Positions 43,820-52,914 of a DNA stretch of 64,000 nucleotides are shown in pieces. Each line of letters opens with the position of its first letter. The first letter of the stretch is position 1. Position numbers and translations under genes: made by a program. The stretch is taken from positions 434,001-498,000 of the forward strand of contig OZ244901.1 of NCBI GenBank assembly GCA_965221545.1, given 5' to 3'. The notes under the pieces are model-generated. The model was not told the DNA's origin, made no database searches, and saw only the letters and a program-made list of their open reading frames with translations. The DNA is from JAJEFO01 sp022819605. Its GTDB lineage: Bacteria > Pseudomonadota > Alphaproteobacteria > Rhodobacterales > Rhodobacteraceae.

Positions 43820-44617
43820 ATGTCTGACAGCACCCCAACGCTGGATGCGTTTCGCCTTGACGGGAAATCTGTGATTGTCACCGGCGCCTCTCGCGGCATA
43901 GGACGCGCTCTGGCCAAGGGCCTCGCCGAAGCAGGTGCCGACGTTGCGATCCTGTACGAAGTGGAGCGCGAGCGCGCCGAGAGCCTGCTCGATGAGGTCA
44001 AGGCGCTTGGGCGAAACCGCTCCTACGTCAGCCAGGTCGACATCGGCACTCCTGAGGATCTCATTCGGATGGCGGCAGAAGCCGAGGAGCGCTTCGGCAG
44101 GATCGACATCCTGGTCAACAATGCCGGCATCGCCCACAACGCGGCGGCCGAAGACATGACGCTCGCTGAGTGGGAACGGATGATTCGCATCAACCTCACC
44201 GGTGTGTTTCTGAGCTGCCAGGCGGTGGGCAGGGTGATGATCCGCCAGCAGGCGGGCGTAATAGTCAACGTCGGTTCGCTTTCGGCGCGGATTGTCAACT
44301 ACCCGCAAAAGCAGGCGCACTACAACGCGGCAAAGGCGGGCGTGCACTTGCTGACCAAGTGTCTCGCCGTGGAGTGGGCGCCCCACAACATTCGGATCAA
44401 CGTACTGGTTCCCGGTTACATTCACACTGAACTGCTCGACCCGATCATCGCCCGCGATCCGCAGGGCGCCGAGGATCACTGGCGCAAGCCCGCCGTGCAG
44501 AACCGGTTCGGGCGCCCGGAGGAGTTGGCTACCGCCGTCGTCTACCTCGCGTCAGACGCGTCGACCTTTATGACCGGCGAGGAGATGGTCATTGACGGCG
44601 GCTTTACGCTGCGCTGA
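43820..44617 (+). CDS. Short-chain dehydrogenase/reductase (SDR), classical type
   Basis: A 265-residue NAD(P)-dependent oxidoreductase with the cofactor motif VTGASRGIGRAL, NNAG in LVNNAGIAHN, the catalytic Ser in VNVGSLSA, Tyr and Lys in HYNAAKAG, and the usual C-terminal GEEMVIDGGFTLR. Closest in style to polyol (arabinitol/sorbitol-type) dehydrogenases. Located between the binding protein and ATPase genes, it probably oxidises the imported sugar or polyol first. AGGAG precedes the ATG. Confidence 0.88.
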   Translation: MSDSTPTLDAFRLDGKSVIVTGASRGIGRALAKGLAEAGADVAILYEVERERAESLLDEVKALGRNRSYVSQVDIGTPEDLIRMAAEAEERFGRIDILVNNAGIAHNAAAEDMTLAEWERMIRINLTGVFLSCQAVGRVMIRQQAGVIVNVGSLSARIVNYPQKQAHYNAAKAGVHLLTKCLAVEWAPHNIRINVLVPGYIHTELLDPIIARDPQGAEDHWRKPAVQNRFGRPEELATAVVYLASDASTFMTGEEMVIDGGFTLR

Positions 44618-44638
44618 ACAACCCGGTAAGGTAGTCCC

Positions 44639-45409
44639 ATGACGGACATGCATTCATCGCTTCTGGAAATGAGCGGCATCGTCAAGCACTTCGGCGGACT
44701 GACCGCTGTTGCAGGTGTCGACCTTGAATTGGAGCGCGGAGAGGTGCTCGCAATTGTCGGCGACAATGGCGCCGGCAAGTCGACTCTCATCAAAATCCTG
44801 ACTGGAGTGTTCGCCCCGGATGAAGGCGAGATCAGGATGGAGGGCGTGCCGGTGCGGATCGGCAACCGGCGCGATGCCAGAGCACTCGGCATCGAGGCGG
44901 TTTATCAGAGCTTGGCCCTGGTAGATGCGCTGGACGCGGCGGGCAACGTATTCCTTGGCCATGAGCTATGGCGCTCGTTTATGGGCATTAGCCTCCTTGA
45001 CAATGCCCGAATGGCGGCGGAGGCCACCCGGGTGCTGAAGGAGAATGTCGGCATCGAACTCGACAACCTCAGCGAACCGACGATCCACCTTTCCGGTGGC
45101 CAGCGCCAGGCGGTGGCTATAGCGCGGGCGATCTACCACGCCGACCTCAAGGTGCTGGTCATGGATGAGCCGACCGCGTCGCTGGGTCCGGAGGAGACGC
45201 GCAACACGCTGGCGCTGATCCGAGGTCTCAAGGAACAAGGCATGGCGCTAATTGTCATCAGTCACAATCTTGACCATGTGTTCGCCATCGCGGACCGGGT
45301 AATGGTGATGCGGAACGGCCGTTGTTCCGGCATCCGCAGCACAGCAGAGGCGACAAAGCGGGATGTGCTTGGCCTCATCGTATCCGAGGAAGGGGCCGCG
45401 GCAGCCTGA
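44639..45409 (+). CDS. CUT2-associated ABC transporter ATP-binding protein, single domain
   Basis: A 256-residue ATPase with Walker A GDNGAGKSTLIK, signature LSGGQRQAVAIARAI, Walker B VLVMDEPTASLG and switch His in VISHNLDHVF. Unlike RbsA it has one nucleotide-binding domain, as in FrcA-type systems, so it works as a homodimer. It ends the locus 75 nt before the IS110-type remnant. Confidence 0.92.
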   Translation: MTDMHSSLLEMSGIVKHFGGLTAVAGVDLELERGEVLAIVGDNGAGKSTLIKILTGVFAPDEGEIRMEGVPVRIGNRRDARALGIEAVYQSLALVDALDAAGNVFLGHELWRSFMGISLLDNARMAAEATRVLKENVGIELDNLSEPTIHLSGGQRQAVAIARAIYHADLKVLVMDEPTASLGPEETRNTLALIRGLKEQGMALIVISHNLDHVFAIADRVMVMRNGRCSGIRSTAEATKRDVLGLIVSEEGAAAA

Positions 45410-45483
45410 CAACGCACCCGCATCCATGATTGTCATTCCTGTTCGCCCGGCAACCTGCAGGACGGTTCGATTGACGGCGGGTC

Positions 45484-45978
45484 TCAGCACAACTGCATCG
45501 CGGGGATCATGCAGGAGCGGCTGATTGCGTTCCGGGCTGCCGGATCTCGCAATCGATGTCGCGTGCCGGGCCAAAGTCCGCTAGTCCGGAGGCTTCCAAC
45601 TTGCTGCGGGCGGCATCGTTCTCTTTGCTGTTGCGCTGCCGGCGGCAGGGCCGGACTGATGGAGTTTCTCCCGTAGCAACGAACAGACCTGCAGTAGTCC
45701 GGCCCTGCCGAGATTGACTTCAGCGCGGATTTCACGCGCTTCGTCTCTGTCAGCACCGTCTCAAGGCCGGCTTCTCTCTGTCCCTTGCAAAGCCACTGCG
45801 ACAGGGGGCCGGCCTCCAGGCCCACATCTGTGACGCTGCCAGGCGAAACGCGAACGTGCTCCACAAGCGATTCCGGATCCAAAGGCCCCTTCGCCTCGTT
45901 CACGACCTTGCCGTCGGCGCCAAGCGCACAAACCGACGTGCTTGCCACGGACACGTCCAGCCCGACAAGGATCTCCAT
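45484..45978 (-). mobile_element. IS110-family transposase, truncated N-terminal fragment
   Basis: The first 90 residues (MEILVGLDVSVASTSVCALG, VSPGSVTDVGLEAGPLSQWL, LETVLTETKRVKSALKS) match the RuvC-like DEDD N-terminal domain of IS110 transposases, with the first catalytic Asp in GLDVS. The match stops near 45710, where the family would continue with the TDRNDA motif; the rest of the frame is unrelated sequence containing an inverted repeat. The C-terminal serine-containing domain is absent, so the element is dead. Up to 185 nt of its upstream noncoding end may remain (45979-46163). Confidence 0.78.
45644..45709. repeat. Perfect 14-bp inverted repeat with 38-nt spacer
   Basis: GGCAGGGCCGGACT (45644-45657) is the exact reverse complement of AGTCCGGCCCTGCC (45696-45709). 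A smaller GGAG-TTT-CTCC hairpin sits inside. It lies exactly where homology to the IS110 transposase ends and may be an inserted miniature element or a break-junction structure. Confidence 0.75.
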
Positions 45979-46163
45979 CGTCGTTGTTTTTCTGTTGCAA
46001 TGTGTTCGGGAAGCGCTCCGCCCGGAACGTCTCTACCACACACCATAGCATATTGTGCGGCAAGGACAGCGACACCAAACCGGTGACCTTTCGAACCCGA
46101 CCGACGCCAGCCTGGTTCAGGCCCCCGGCAAGGAGCGGGTCTTGTCCTGTAGCGCGCCGCACA

Positions 46164-47684
46164 TCAACTCACCGGCGGTGCACCGCCTTCCGCCGTGCGC
46201 TTGGCGATGAATCTCTGCAGATCTTCTAGGCGCCCGTCGGCAACGTTGGGAGCACTGAATTCTGCGAGAACCTGTTTCCAGACCTTGGTCGCGCGGGCCG
46301 TGGCATCCTCTGCGCCCCGCTCGTTCCACGTTCCGAAGTTCGCGTAGTCGTGAACCAGGGGTTCATAAAATTCGGTGCGGTATCGAGCCATCGTCTGGGC
46401 AGCCGAGAAGAAATGTCCGCTCGGACCAACCTCCGCGAGCGCATCGAAGCCGATCTCGTCCTCCCCGGCATGACCGCCTGCGCAGAGTTCCGCGATCATG
46501 TTCAGGACTTCGACGTCCGTCACGAGCTTTTCGTAGGACACGGTCAGGCCGCCCTCCAGCCAGCCTGCAGCGTGAATGATGACCGTGGCGCCCGCCAGAA
46601 GGCACCCCCAGAGACCCAACTGGTTCTCGTTCGCGGCCTGTACGTCGTTGAGATTGGCCGCAGAACCAGCAGCTGAGCGCCAGGGCAGGCCTGTCAATCT
46701 CGCGAGTTGCCCCGCCGCCAGCGACGCCTGGAAATGCGCCGGCGTCCCAAATGCGGGCGACCCGGATCTCATGTCGACATTCGACGTGAAGGTGCCGTAA
46801 CAGATTGGTGCGCCCGGTCTCGCAAGCTGTGTCAGCGTGATCGCTGCCAGGGCCTCGGCATGGGACAGCGTGATCGACCCCGCGACGGTGATCGGTGCCA
46901 TCGCGCCCATCAACGTGAATGGCGTGACGATCGACAACTGCCCGTGCCGCGCGAAGTCGATCAATCCCTGCGCCATCGGGACGTCCAAGGTGCGCGGACT
47001 GTTGGTGTTGACAATTGTGTAGCAAAGGGGCTCGGCCCGAAAGGCGCTGTCCGAAAGGCCCCGAAAGCCGGCCAGCATCTCGAAGCTGTCCAGAGCCTGC
47101 GGTGTGCCGCGTGAGAAGACAAAGGGGAACTTGTCGGACTGCGTGAGCTGCTCCTCAAGCGTGAAATAGTGCCGGACGTTCGTGTCCACGTCCTGCGGTT
47201 CGACCAGTGGCGGCAGCATCTGGAGCACGTCGTAATGATGCGTGAGCTGGATCAGTTCGCGAAAGTCCCGCGCCGTGCCGGGGCGGCGGCCACGTTCGCG
47301 GTCGGTGGCATGCGGCGCGCCGGCGCCCGGCTGAAACACGAGCCGTCCTTGTTCAAGCACCACGTCACGTTCACGCGAGCCGGCCCGGCAGGTGATGGAC
47401 CGGGGCGCGGAAGCCAGGGCCGCCTCAACCATATCGCGGCCAATATGCACCATCTCGCTATCGACGCGTGCGCCACCCGTCCGGTAGATCTCCCTTGCCG
47501 CGGGCAGGAGCACCTTGATCCCGAGATCCTCAAGGACACGAAGGGCCGTCGCGTGCATGCCTGCGATCTCTTCGGCCTCGAAGAGGTCCATGATCGGGAA
47601 CGGGTTGCGCAGGTGCCTGTAATTCAAACCGCGTTTCGGCCGGGCTTCGGCCGTGGGCGAGGACCGACGCGTTCTCCGCGCCAT
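46164..47684 (-). CDS. Trimethylamine methyltransferase (MttB) superfamily protein, non-pyrrolysine
   Basis: A 506-residue COG5598-type TIM-barrel methyltransferase. Recognisable segments are ADSEM-like entry strands, RHYFTLEEQLTQSDKF, MAPITVAGSITLSHAEALAAI, CYGTFTSNVDMRSGSPAFGTP and GHFFSAAQTMARYRTEFYEPLV. No in-frame amber codon is present, so it is the non-pyrrolysine type, whose characterised members demethylate quaternary amines such as glycine betaine or proline betaine to a corrinoid protein. No corrinoid protein is encoded here. It overlaps the upstream flavoprotein stop by one base (TGATG), so the two enzymes are coupled. Confidence 0.88.
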   Translation of the reverse strand: MARRTRRSSPTAEARPKRGLNYRHLRNPFPIMDLFEAEEIAGMHATALRVLEDLGIKVLLPAAREIYRTGGARVDSEMVHIGRDMVEAALASAPRSITCRAGSRERDVVLEQGRLVFQPGAGAPHATDRERGRRPGTARDFRELIQLTHHYDVLQMLPPLVEPQDVDTNVRHYFTLEEQLTQSDKFPFVFSRGTPQALDSFEMLAGFRGLSDSAFRAEPLCYTIVNTNSPRTLDVPMAQGLIDFARHGQLSIVTPFTLMGAMAPITVAGSITLSHAEALAAITLTQLARPGAPICYGTFTSNVDMRSGSPAFGTPAHFQASLAAGQLARLTGLPWRSAAGSAANLNDVQAANENQLGLWGCLLAGATVIIHAAGWLEGGLTVSYEKLVTDVEVLNMIAELCAGGHAGEDEIGFDALAEVGPSGHFFSAAQTMARYRTEFYEPLVHDYANFGTWNERGAEDATARATKVWKQVLAEFSAPNVADGRLEDLQRFIAKRTAEGGAPPVS

Positions 47685-50092
47685 CAGCCGCGCATCGCCT
47701 TGCCGTCCGGGTCGTAGGGCGATTGCGGCATCACCCTTGCTGCACGCTCCACGCCGACCACGTGGACCGCGAGCTCGGTACCTTCCATCGCAACGTCACG
47801 ATTGATCATCGCCATCGCGAGCGATTTCCCGACCGTGTGGCCATAGGCGCCTGACGTGACAAATCCGACAAGGTCACCATCCTGCCAAACCGGTTCGTAG
47901 CCGCTTGCGTCCGCGTTTGCTGCGTCAATCTCCAGCGTGACGACCTTCCGGTTCGGGCCGTTTCCGTCGCGCTCCGCGACGGCTGCTTCGCGTCCGATGA
48001 AGTCGCCCTTGTCCCAGGCGATCCAGCGGTCCATGCCGGTTTCGCCGGGCGTATAGTCTTGCCGGAATTCAGCAGACCAGATGCCGAACGACTTCTCGAG
48101 CCTGAGCGACAGCATCGCGTTGAACCCGTATTCCTGAAGCCCGGTCGCTTTGCCTGCCTTGAGCAGCGTGCGCCGCAGCATCACGTGATCGCCAAATCGG
48201 CAGTTGATTTCGTATCCCAGTTCGCCGACCACCGAGATTCTCGCAACCCTCGCGCTGACGAGGCCGACGTCGAGCTGGACGCAACCCATGAAGGGAATGT
48301 GGCCGATGTCGTCGTGCACGACCTCTTGCAGAACCTTGCCCGAATTCGGGCCCGACAGGGCGAATCCAGCAACTTCCTCGCCGAGGTCGCGGACGCTGAC
48401 ACCGTCGGTCAGATGATCTCTGAACCACCGCATGTGCCATGCACGGAGGTAGTAGGATCCCATGATCCACCAGGTCCCGTCACCCCAGTTCAGCAATGTC
48501 AGGTCGCCCTTGAGGCGACCGGTTCCGGACAGCATTGGCGCAAGCCGCACTTGTCCCGGGCCGGGAAGCCTGGTCGTCAACAGGTTGTCGAGCCATGTTT
48601 CCGCGTTCGGCCCCGTGACCTCGTAGCGTGAAAACCCCGTGATATCGACCATGCCGACATTCGTGCGCACGTTCTTGCATTCGGCGGCCACGATGTCGTG
48701 CGCGTTCGAGCGCTTGAGCGTCAGGTTTTCGACAAAGTCCTCGGATGGCGCGAAGTAGAGTGGCGCCTCCAGATCCCAGCTCACGCCCCAGCGGCAGCCT
48801 GCCTGCGTCATCGCGTCATGTGCAGGCGCCATCTTGAGCGGTCGGCCAGCCGGCAACTGTTCGTTGGGATAGGACATGACGAATCGGCGCGAATAGAACT
48901 GGCCGGTGGTCTGGCGGATGTATTCGCGGTTCTCGGCAAATGCGCCGTAGCGCGCGACATCCATTGACCAGGCGTCGGCCTCCGGCTCGCCGTGAATCAT
49001 CCATTCGGCCAAGGTCTTGCCAACGCCGCCGCCCTGCAGGAAGCCCGCCATGACCGCGCAGGCGCACCAGTAGCCGGGCTTGCCGGCCACGGGGCCGACG
49101 AGCGGATTGCCGTCCGGGCTGAACGTGAATGCGCCGTTGACCCAGGTCTTGATGCCGACATCCTGGATGGCTGGATATCGCTCGAAGCCGAGCGTCACCT
49201 CGTTCTCGATCCGGTCAAGCTGCTCCTGGAAGAGATCCATGCCGTAGTCCCATGGTGCGCCATCCATGGCCCAGTGCTCGTGGTCGATTTCGTATATCCC
49301 CACCAGGACGCCGTTCTGGTCCTGTCGCATGTATGTGAAGCCTTCGAGATCGACCGTCATCGGCATCTCGAATTCGCACGCCGCGACTTCGGGGATCGTG
49401 TCGGTGACGAGATAATGGTGCTTGAGCGGCGAAACCGGCAGTTCGATTCCTGCCATGCGGCCGACCTGCTTGGCCCAGAGGCCCGCAGCATTGACCACAT
49501 GATCGCAGGTGACCGTGCCCTTGTCGGTCACGACCTGCCAGCCATCGGCGGTCTGGACCAGTTCCTCGACCTTCGTGTGCTCGATGACCTCGGCGCCGCG
49601 CTTGCGCGCAGCCCCTGCATAGGCATGCACGGTGCCGGTCGTGTCAAGATAGCCTTCGCGGTCGGCCCACATGGCTCCGAGGACGCCGCTCGTCGACATG
49701 ATCGGGCAACGCTTCCGGGATTCTTCCGGCGTGATCAGTTCGCAATCGTGGATGCCGATCGACTGGAAGATGCGATAGGTCGCCTGCAGCCATTCCCAGC
49801 GTTCGGGCGTTCCGGCAAGGGTCAGGCCTCCGGTCATGTGCATGCCGATGTCCTGTCCCGATTCTTTCTCGATCTCAGACAGCAGGTCGATCGTGTAGGC
49901 TTGGAGCGCGGCCATGTTCGGGTCCGCGTTCAGGGCGTGGAACCCGCCCGCCGCGTGCCAGGAGGACCCGGCCGTCAGCACCGAACGCTCAAGGAGGCAG
50001 ATGTCGGTCCAGCCGAATTTCGCGAGGTGGTAGAGAACCGAGGAGCCGACGACGCCGCCCCCGATCACGACGACACGATAGTGGGACTTCAT
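47684..50092 (-). CDS. Dimethylglycine/sarcosine dehydrogenase-like FAD enzyme fused to a GcvT domain
   Basis: An 802-residue two-part enzyme. The N-terminal DAO-type FAD domain shows VVVIGGGVVGSSVLYHL and GSSWHAAGG, whose His is the covalent FAD site in this family. The C-terminal half is a GcvT/aminomethyltransferase-like folate domain (NVGMVDITGFSRYEVTGPNAE, LDNLLTTRLPGPGQVRL, LGYEINCRFGDHVMLR, GMDRWIAWDKGDFIGREA). Such enzymes oxidise an N-methyl group and hand the formaldehyde unit to tetrahydrofolate. ATG 50092 has GGAGG 5 nt before it; the frame upstream is not conserved. It is the first gene of the MttB operon. Confidence 0.92.
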   Translation of the reverse strand: MKSHYRVVVIGGGVVGSSVLYHLAKFGWTDICLLERSVLTAGSSWHAAGGFHALNADPNMAALQAYTIDLLSEIEKESGQDIGMHMTGGLTLAGTPERWEWLQATYRIFQSIGIHDCELITPEESRKRCPIMSTSGVLGAMWADREGYLDTTGTVHAYAGAARKRGAEVIEHTKVEELVQTADGWQVVTDKGTVTCDHVVNAAGLWAKQVGRMAGIELPVSPLKHHYLVTDTIPEVAACEFEMPMTVDLEGFTYMRQDQNGVLVGIYEIDHEHWAMDGAPWDYGMDLFQEQLDRIENEVTLGFERYPAIQDVGIKTWVNGAFTFSPDGNPLVGPVAGKPGYWCACAVMAGFLQGGGVGKTLAEWMIHGEPEADAWSMDVARYGAFAENREYIRQTTGQFYSRRFVMSYPNEQLPAGRPLKMAPAHDAMTQAGCRWGVSWDLEAPLYFAPSEDFVENLTLKRSNAHDIVAAECKNVRTNVGMVDITGFSRYEVTGPNAETWLDNLLTTRLPGPGQVRLAPMLSGTGRLKGDLTLLNWGDGTWWIMGSYYLRAWHMRWFRDHLTDGVSVRDLGEEVAGFALSGPNSGKVLQEVVHDDIGHIPFMGCVQLDVGLVSARVARISVVGELGYEINCRFGDHVMLRRTLLKAGKATGLQEYGFNAMLSLRLEKSFGIWSAEFRQDYTPGETGMDRWIAWDKGDFIGREAAVAERDGNGPNRKVVTLEIDAANADASGYEPVWQDGDLVGFVTSGAYGHTVGKSLAMAMINRDVAMEGTELAVHVVGVERAARVMPQSPYDPDGKAMRG

Positions 50093-50329
50093 TTCATGCC
50101 TCCAAGGAACCTGTCTGCGCAAAACCACCATTCCTGAACCTGCCTGTCCAGCGCTTTTCCTTCGCCTTGTTGCAGGTGCAGGCATACGTGGAACCGGAGT
50201 CTAGGATGTCAGCAAATGCCCGCACCGCAATCTCGTCAAGCGGAAGGAGGGACGTCAGAATCCGGCGCCAGCCCGCATCGCCGGTACGGGCGGCAAACAG
50301 GTGCTTGTTGCCGGCAATCACTCCCCGCG

Positions 50330-51157
50330 TCAGCTCTCTCCAGTCTCATCCCCTGACGGGGCCTGTTCGGCCGGATGCTGGCGCTCATCCAGATCGAAGA
50401 TCACGGTGGTCAGGCGTTCGGAGGCGTCGTGAAGGAGAGGCGCGAGGGACACGAGCTTCTCTAGCGAAAGGCGCTGGACCGGCCCGTGCGTGGCAAGCGA
50501 GGCAAAGTAGCGGCCCGATCGATCACGAACCGGAACCGCAACGGCGACCATGGCGTCAAGGAATTCCTCGTTGTCGAGCGCATATCCTTGTCTGGCGACC
50601 GTCGCGAGTTCGTCCATGAGGTCATCGATCTTCGTGATCGTGTTTCTGGTCAAGGGATCAAGCCTGATTCCGCCCAAGAGTCTTCGGCGCTCGGCAACCG
50701 GCAGCGTGGCGAGGAACGTCTTGCCGCTGGCCGTGCAGTGGAAGGGAACGTGGCTGCCGACAGGCAGCTGGATTCGGAACGGCCAGTTCGTTTCGACGCG
50801 GTCCTTGTAGCTCATTCCCGGATCCTCCGGCATGACGAAATTCACCGTTTCGCCCACCTGGTCGGCAACGGACTTAAGGATCTGGTGCCGCGCGACGTGG
50901 CCTGACGAGATGTGCAGGATGCCCGAGGCCATTTCGCGCGCTCGCCGCCCGGGACGCAGGGGTCCGCGTTTCGTGTCGCGTGCAAGGTAGCCTTCCTCGA
51001 CCAATGTATTGCAAAGCCGGTGCGCAGTCTGTTTCGGCAGTCCTACGAGCCGGCCGATTGCCGCAGCTGGCACCGGCCCGCTCTGTCGCCCCATGGCCTC
51101 GAGAACGAGGATGGCGCGCAGATTCGTGGGAATGCGTGTGCCGCCTTTCTTTGGCAT
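50330..51157 (-). CDS. IclR-family transcriptional regulator
   Basis: A 275-residue protein with an N-terminal winged helix (LVLEAMGRQSGPVPAAAIGRLVGLPKQTAHRLCNTLVEEGYLARD) and a C-terminal IclR effector domain (VNFVMPEDPGMSYKDRVETNWPFRIQLPVGSHVPFHCTASGKTFLA, GYALDNEEFLDAMVAVAVPVRD). IclR regulators bind short palindromes in divergent promoters; one lies at 51191-51205. It separates the MttB/DMGDH operon (same strand) from the GMC/TRAP operon and may control either or both. GGAGAAAAACCGGC precedes the ATG. Confidence 0.9.
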   Translation of the reverse strand: MPKKGGTRIPTNLRAILVLEAMGRQSGPVPAAAIGRLVGLPKQTAHRLCNTLVEEGYLARDTKRGPLRPGRRAREMASGILHISSGHVARHQILKSVADQVGETVNFVMPEDPGMSYKDRVETNWPFRIQLPVGSHVPFHCTASGKTFLATLPVAERRRLLGGIRLDPLTRNTITKIDDLMDELATVARQGYALDNEEFLDAMVAVAVPVRDRSGRYFASLATHGPVQRLSLEKLVSLAPLLHDASERLTTVIFDLDERQHPAEQAPSGDETGES

Positions 51158-51190
51158 GCCGGTTTTTCTCCATTCAACTTGCTTGCAAAT

Positions 51191-51205
51191 CCATGAATTT
51201 CATGG
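51191..51205. promoter_or_regulatory. IclR operator candidate CCATGAA-T-TTCATGG
   Basis: A perfect 7-bp inverted repeat with one central base, flanked by TTGCA (51184-51188) and TGCAA (51206-51210). It lies in the 116-nt divergent gap between the IclR and GMC genes. Its size and symmetry match IclR-family sites. Confidence 0.68.
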
Positions 51206-51273
51206 TGCAATCCAATAATGGGACGAATAGTCTCATTTTTTAACTTTTTTCGCAAGACCCCGGGGGGAGTTTG

Positions 51274-52914
51274 GTGGAATTCGACTATGTCATCGTGGGT
51301 GCCGGGTCGGCTGGCTGCGTGATGGCAAACAGGTTGTCCGCTGATGGGAGGCACTCGGTTGCGCTTCTCGAGGCGGGCGGTCGCGACACCAATCCCTGGA
51401 TTCACATTCCCGTCGGATATTTCAAGACCATGGGGAATCCGGGCACGGACTGGTGCTACCGAACGGAACCCGACCCGGGGCTCAACGGGCGGTCGATCAT
51501 GTGGCCGCGTGGCAAGGTACTTGGCGGATCGAGTTCAATCAACGGGCTTCTGTACGTGCGCGGACAGCCGCAGGACTACGACCACTGGCGCCAGCTCGGA
51601 AATGTCGGCTGGGGATGGGACGATGTCCTTCCGCTCTTCAAGCGGTCGGAGAGCTATGGCGACGGCGATGTGACGCTCCGGGGACGGGACGGACCGCTCA
51701 GCGTCTCGGACTCGGCTGTTCAGCGCGAGATTGTCGATCGTTGGGTCGAGGCGGCCGTGAACGCAGGCTACCCGGCCAATCCCGACTACAACGGAGCAAC
51801 GCAGGAAGGCGTGGGCCATTTCCAGCTGACGCTCAGGAACGGGCGGCGCTGCTCGTCGGCGGTTGCGTATCTCAAGCCGGCCATGCGTCGTGCCAACCTC
51901 AGCGTCCTGACGGAATGCCTGGTCCAGGCGCTGGACTTCGACGAGCGCCGCGTGACCGGTGTCAAGGTGCGGCACAAGGGGCGGGCCATGACCATTCGGG
52001 CAGGTCGCGAGGTCGTCCTTGCAGCCGGTGCCGTCGCCTCCCCGCAGATTCTCATGGTTTCGGGCATCGGCGCTGCAGACGAGATTCGCGCGCACGGAAT
52101 CAAGGTTGTGGCGGATTTGCCTGGCGTCGGGAAGAACCTCCAGGACCACCTTCAGGCCCGCCCGGTCTACAGGACGAGCCTTTCGACCATCAACACCGAG
52201 ATCAACAATTTCGCAAAGCAATGCCTGATAGCGTTACGCTATGCGGCAACGCGTTCCGGCCCGATGACAATGGCAGCGAGCCTCGGCACGGCATTCCTGA
52301 AGACGCGACCTGAACTTGCCACGCCGGACATCCAGTTTCACATCCAGCCCTTCAGCGCGTCGGAAAGGATCAACCAGCCGCACGGCTTCAATGCATTCAC
52401 GGCGAGCGTCCTCCAGCTCAGGCCGGAAAGTCGCGGCGAGATTCGCCTGCGTTCCGCGGATTTGCGGGATCACCCGGAGATCCACCCGAACTACCTCGCG
52501 ACAAGGACCGACCAGGACACGATCGTCGAGGGAATTCGAGTCGCACGCAGGATCGCGCGCCAAAGTCCGCTTGCCGAGGTCATCACAGGAGAATACATGC
52601 CAGGGGCGAATGTTGCTGTGGAAGATTACGAAGCGGTTCTCGACTGGGCGCGCAACACGTCTACGACGATCTACCACCCGACTGGCACCTGCAAGATGGG
52701 CAGCGACCCAATGGCGGTAATTGATTCCAGGCTGCGCGTGCTCGGAATCGGCGGCCTTCGCGTAGCGGATGCCTCGATCATGCCGAACATCGTTTCGGGC
52801 AACACGAACGCGCCGACAATCATGATTGGCGAAAAGGCGAGCGACATGGTTCTTGAAGAGGCCATGGCGGGCCGAACCGGGCAAGCCGTGTCCGAGGGCA
52901 GGCTGGCATCATGA
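51274..52914 (+). CDS. GMC-family FAD oxidoreductase (choline-dehydrogenase-like)
   Basis: A 546-residue flavoenzyme. Visible features are the N-terminal FAD motif VIVGAGSAGCVMANRLS, the GMC signature GGSSSINGLLYVRGQPQDYDHW, the substrate-domain GVGHFQLTLRNGRRCSSAVAYLKPA and the C-terminal catalytic histidine in YHPTGTCKMG followed by NTNAPTIMIGEKASDM. The family oxidises primary alcohols such as choline to aldehydes. GTG 51274 is preferred over TTG 51271 because GGGGGGAG is then 4-5 nt away. Beside a sulfonate-type TRAP transporter its substrate may be a sulfonated alcohol rather than choline. It is coupled to the TerC gene by an ATGA overlap. Confidence 0.9.
   Translation: MEFDYVIVGAGSAGCVMANRLSADGRHSVALLEAGGRDTNPWIHIPVGYFKTMGNPGTDWCYRTEPDPGLNGRSIMWPRGKVLGGSSSINGLLYVRGQPQDYDHWRQLGNVGWGWDDVLPLFKRSESYGDGDVTLRGRDGPLSVSDSAVQREIVDRWVEAAVNAGYPANPDYNGATQEGVGHFQLTLRNGRRCSSAVAYLKPAMRRANLSVLTECLVQALDFDERRVTGVKVRHKGRAMTIRAGREVVLAAGAVASPQILMVSGIGAADEIRAHGIKVVADLPGVGKNLQDHLQARPVYRTSLSTINTEINNFAKQCLIALRYAATRSGPMTMAASLGTAFLKTRPELATPDIQFHIQPFSASERINQPHGFNAFTASVLQLRPESRGEIRLRSADLRDHPEIHPNYLATRTDQDTIVEGIRVARRIARQSPLAEVITGEYMPGANVAVEDYEAVLDWARNTSTTIYHPTGTCKMGSDPMAVIDSRLRVLGIGGLRVADASIMPNIVSGNTNAPTIMIGEKASDMVLEEAMAGRTGQAVSEGRLAS

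Noticed and set aside
45644..45709. Integron attC site
   Set aside because: The repeat is a perfect simple hairpin without the paired R/L core sites or integrase context of attC.
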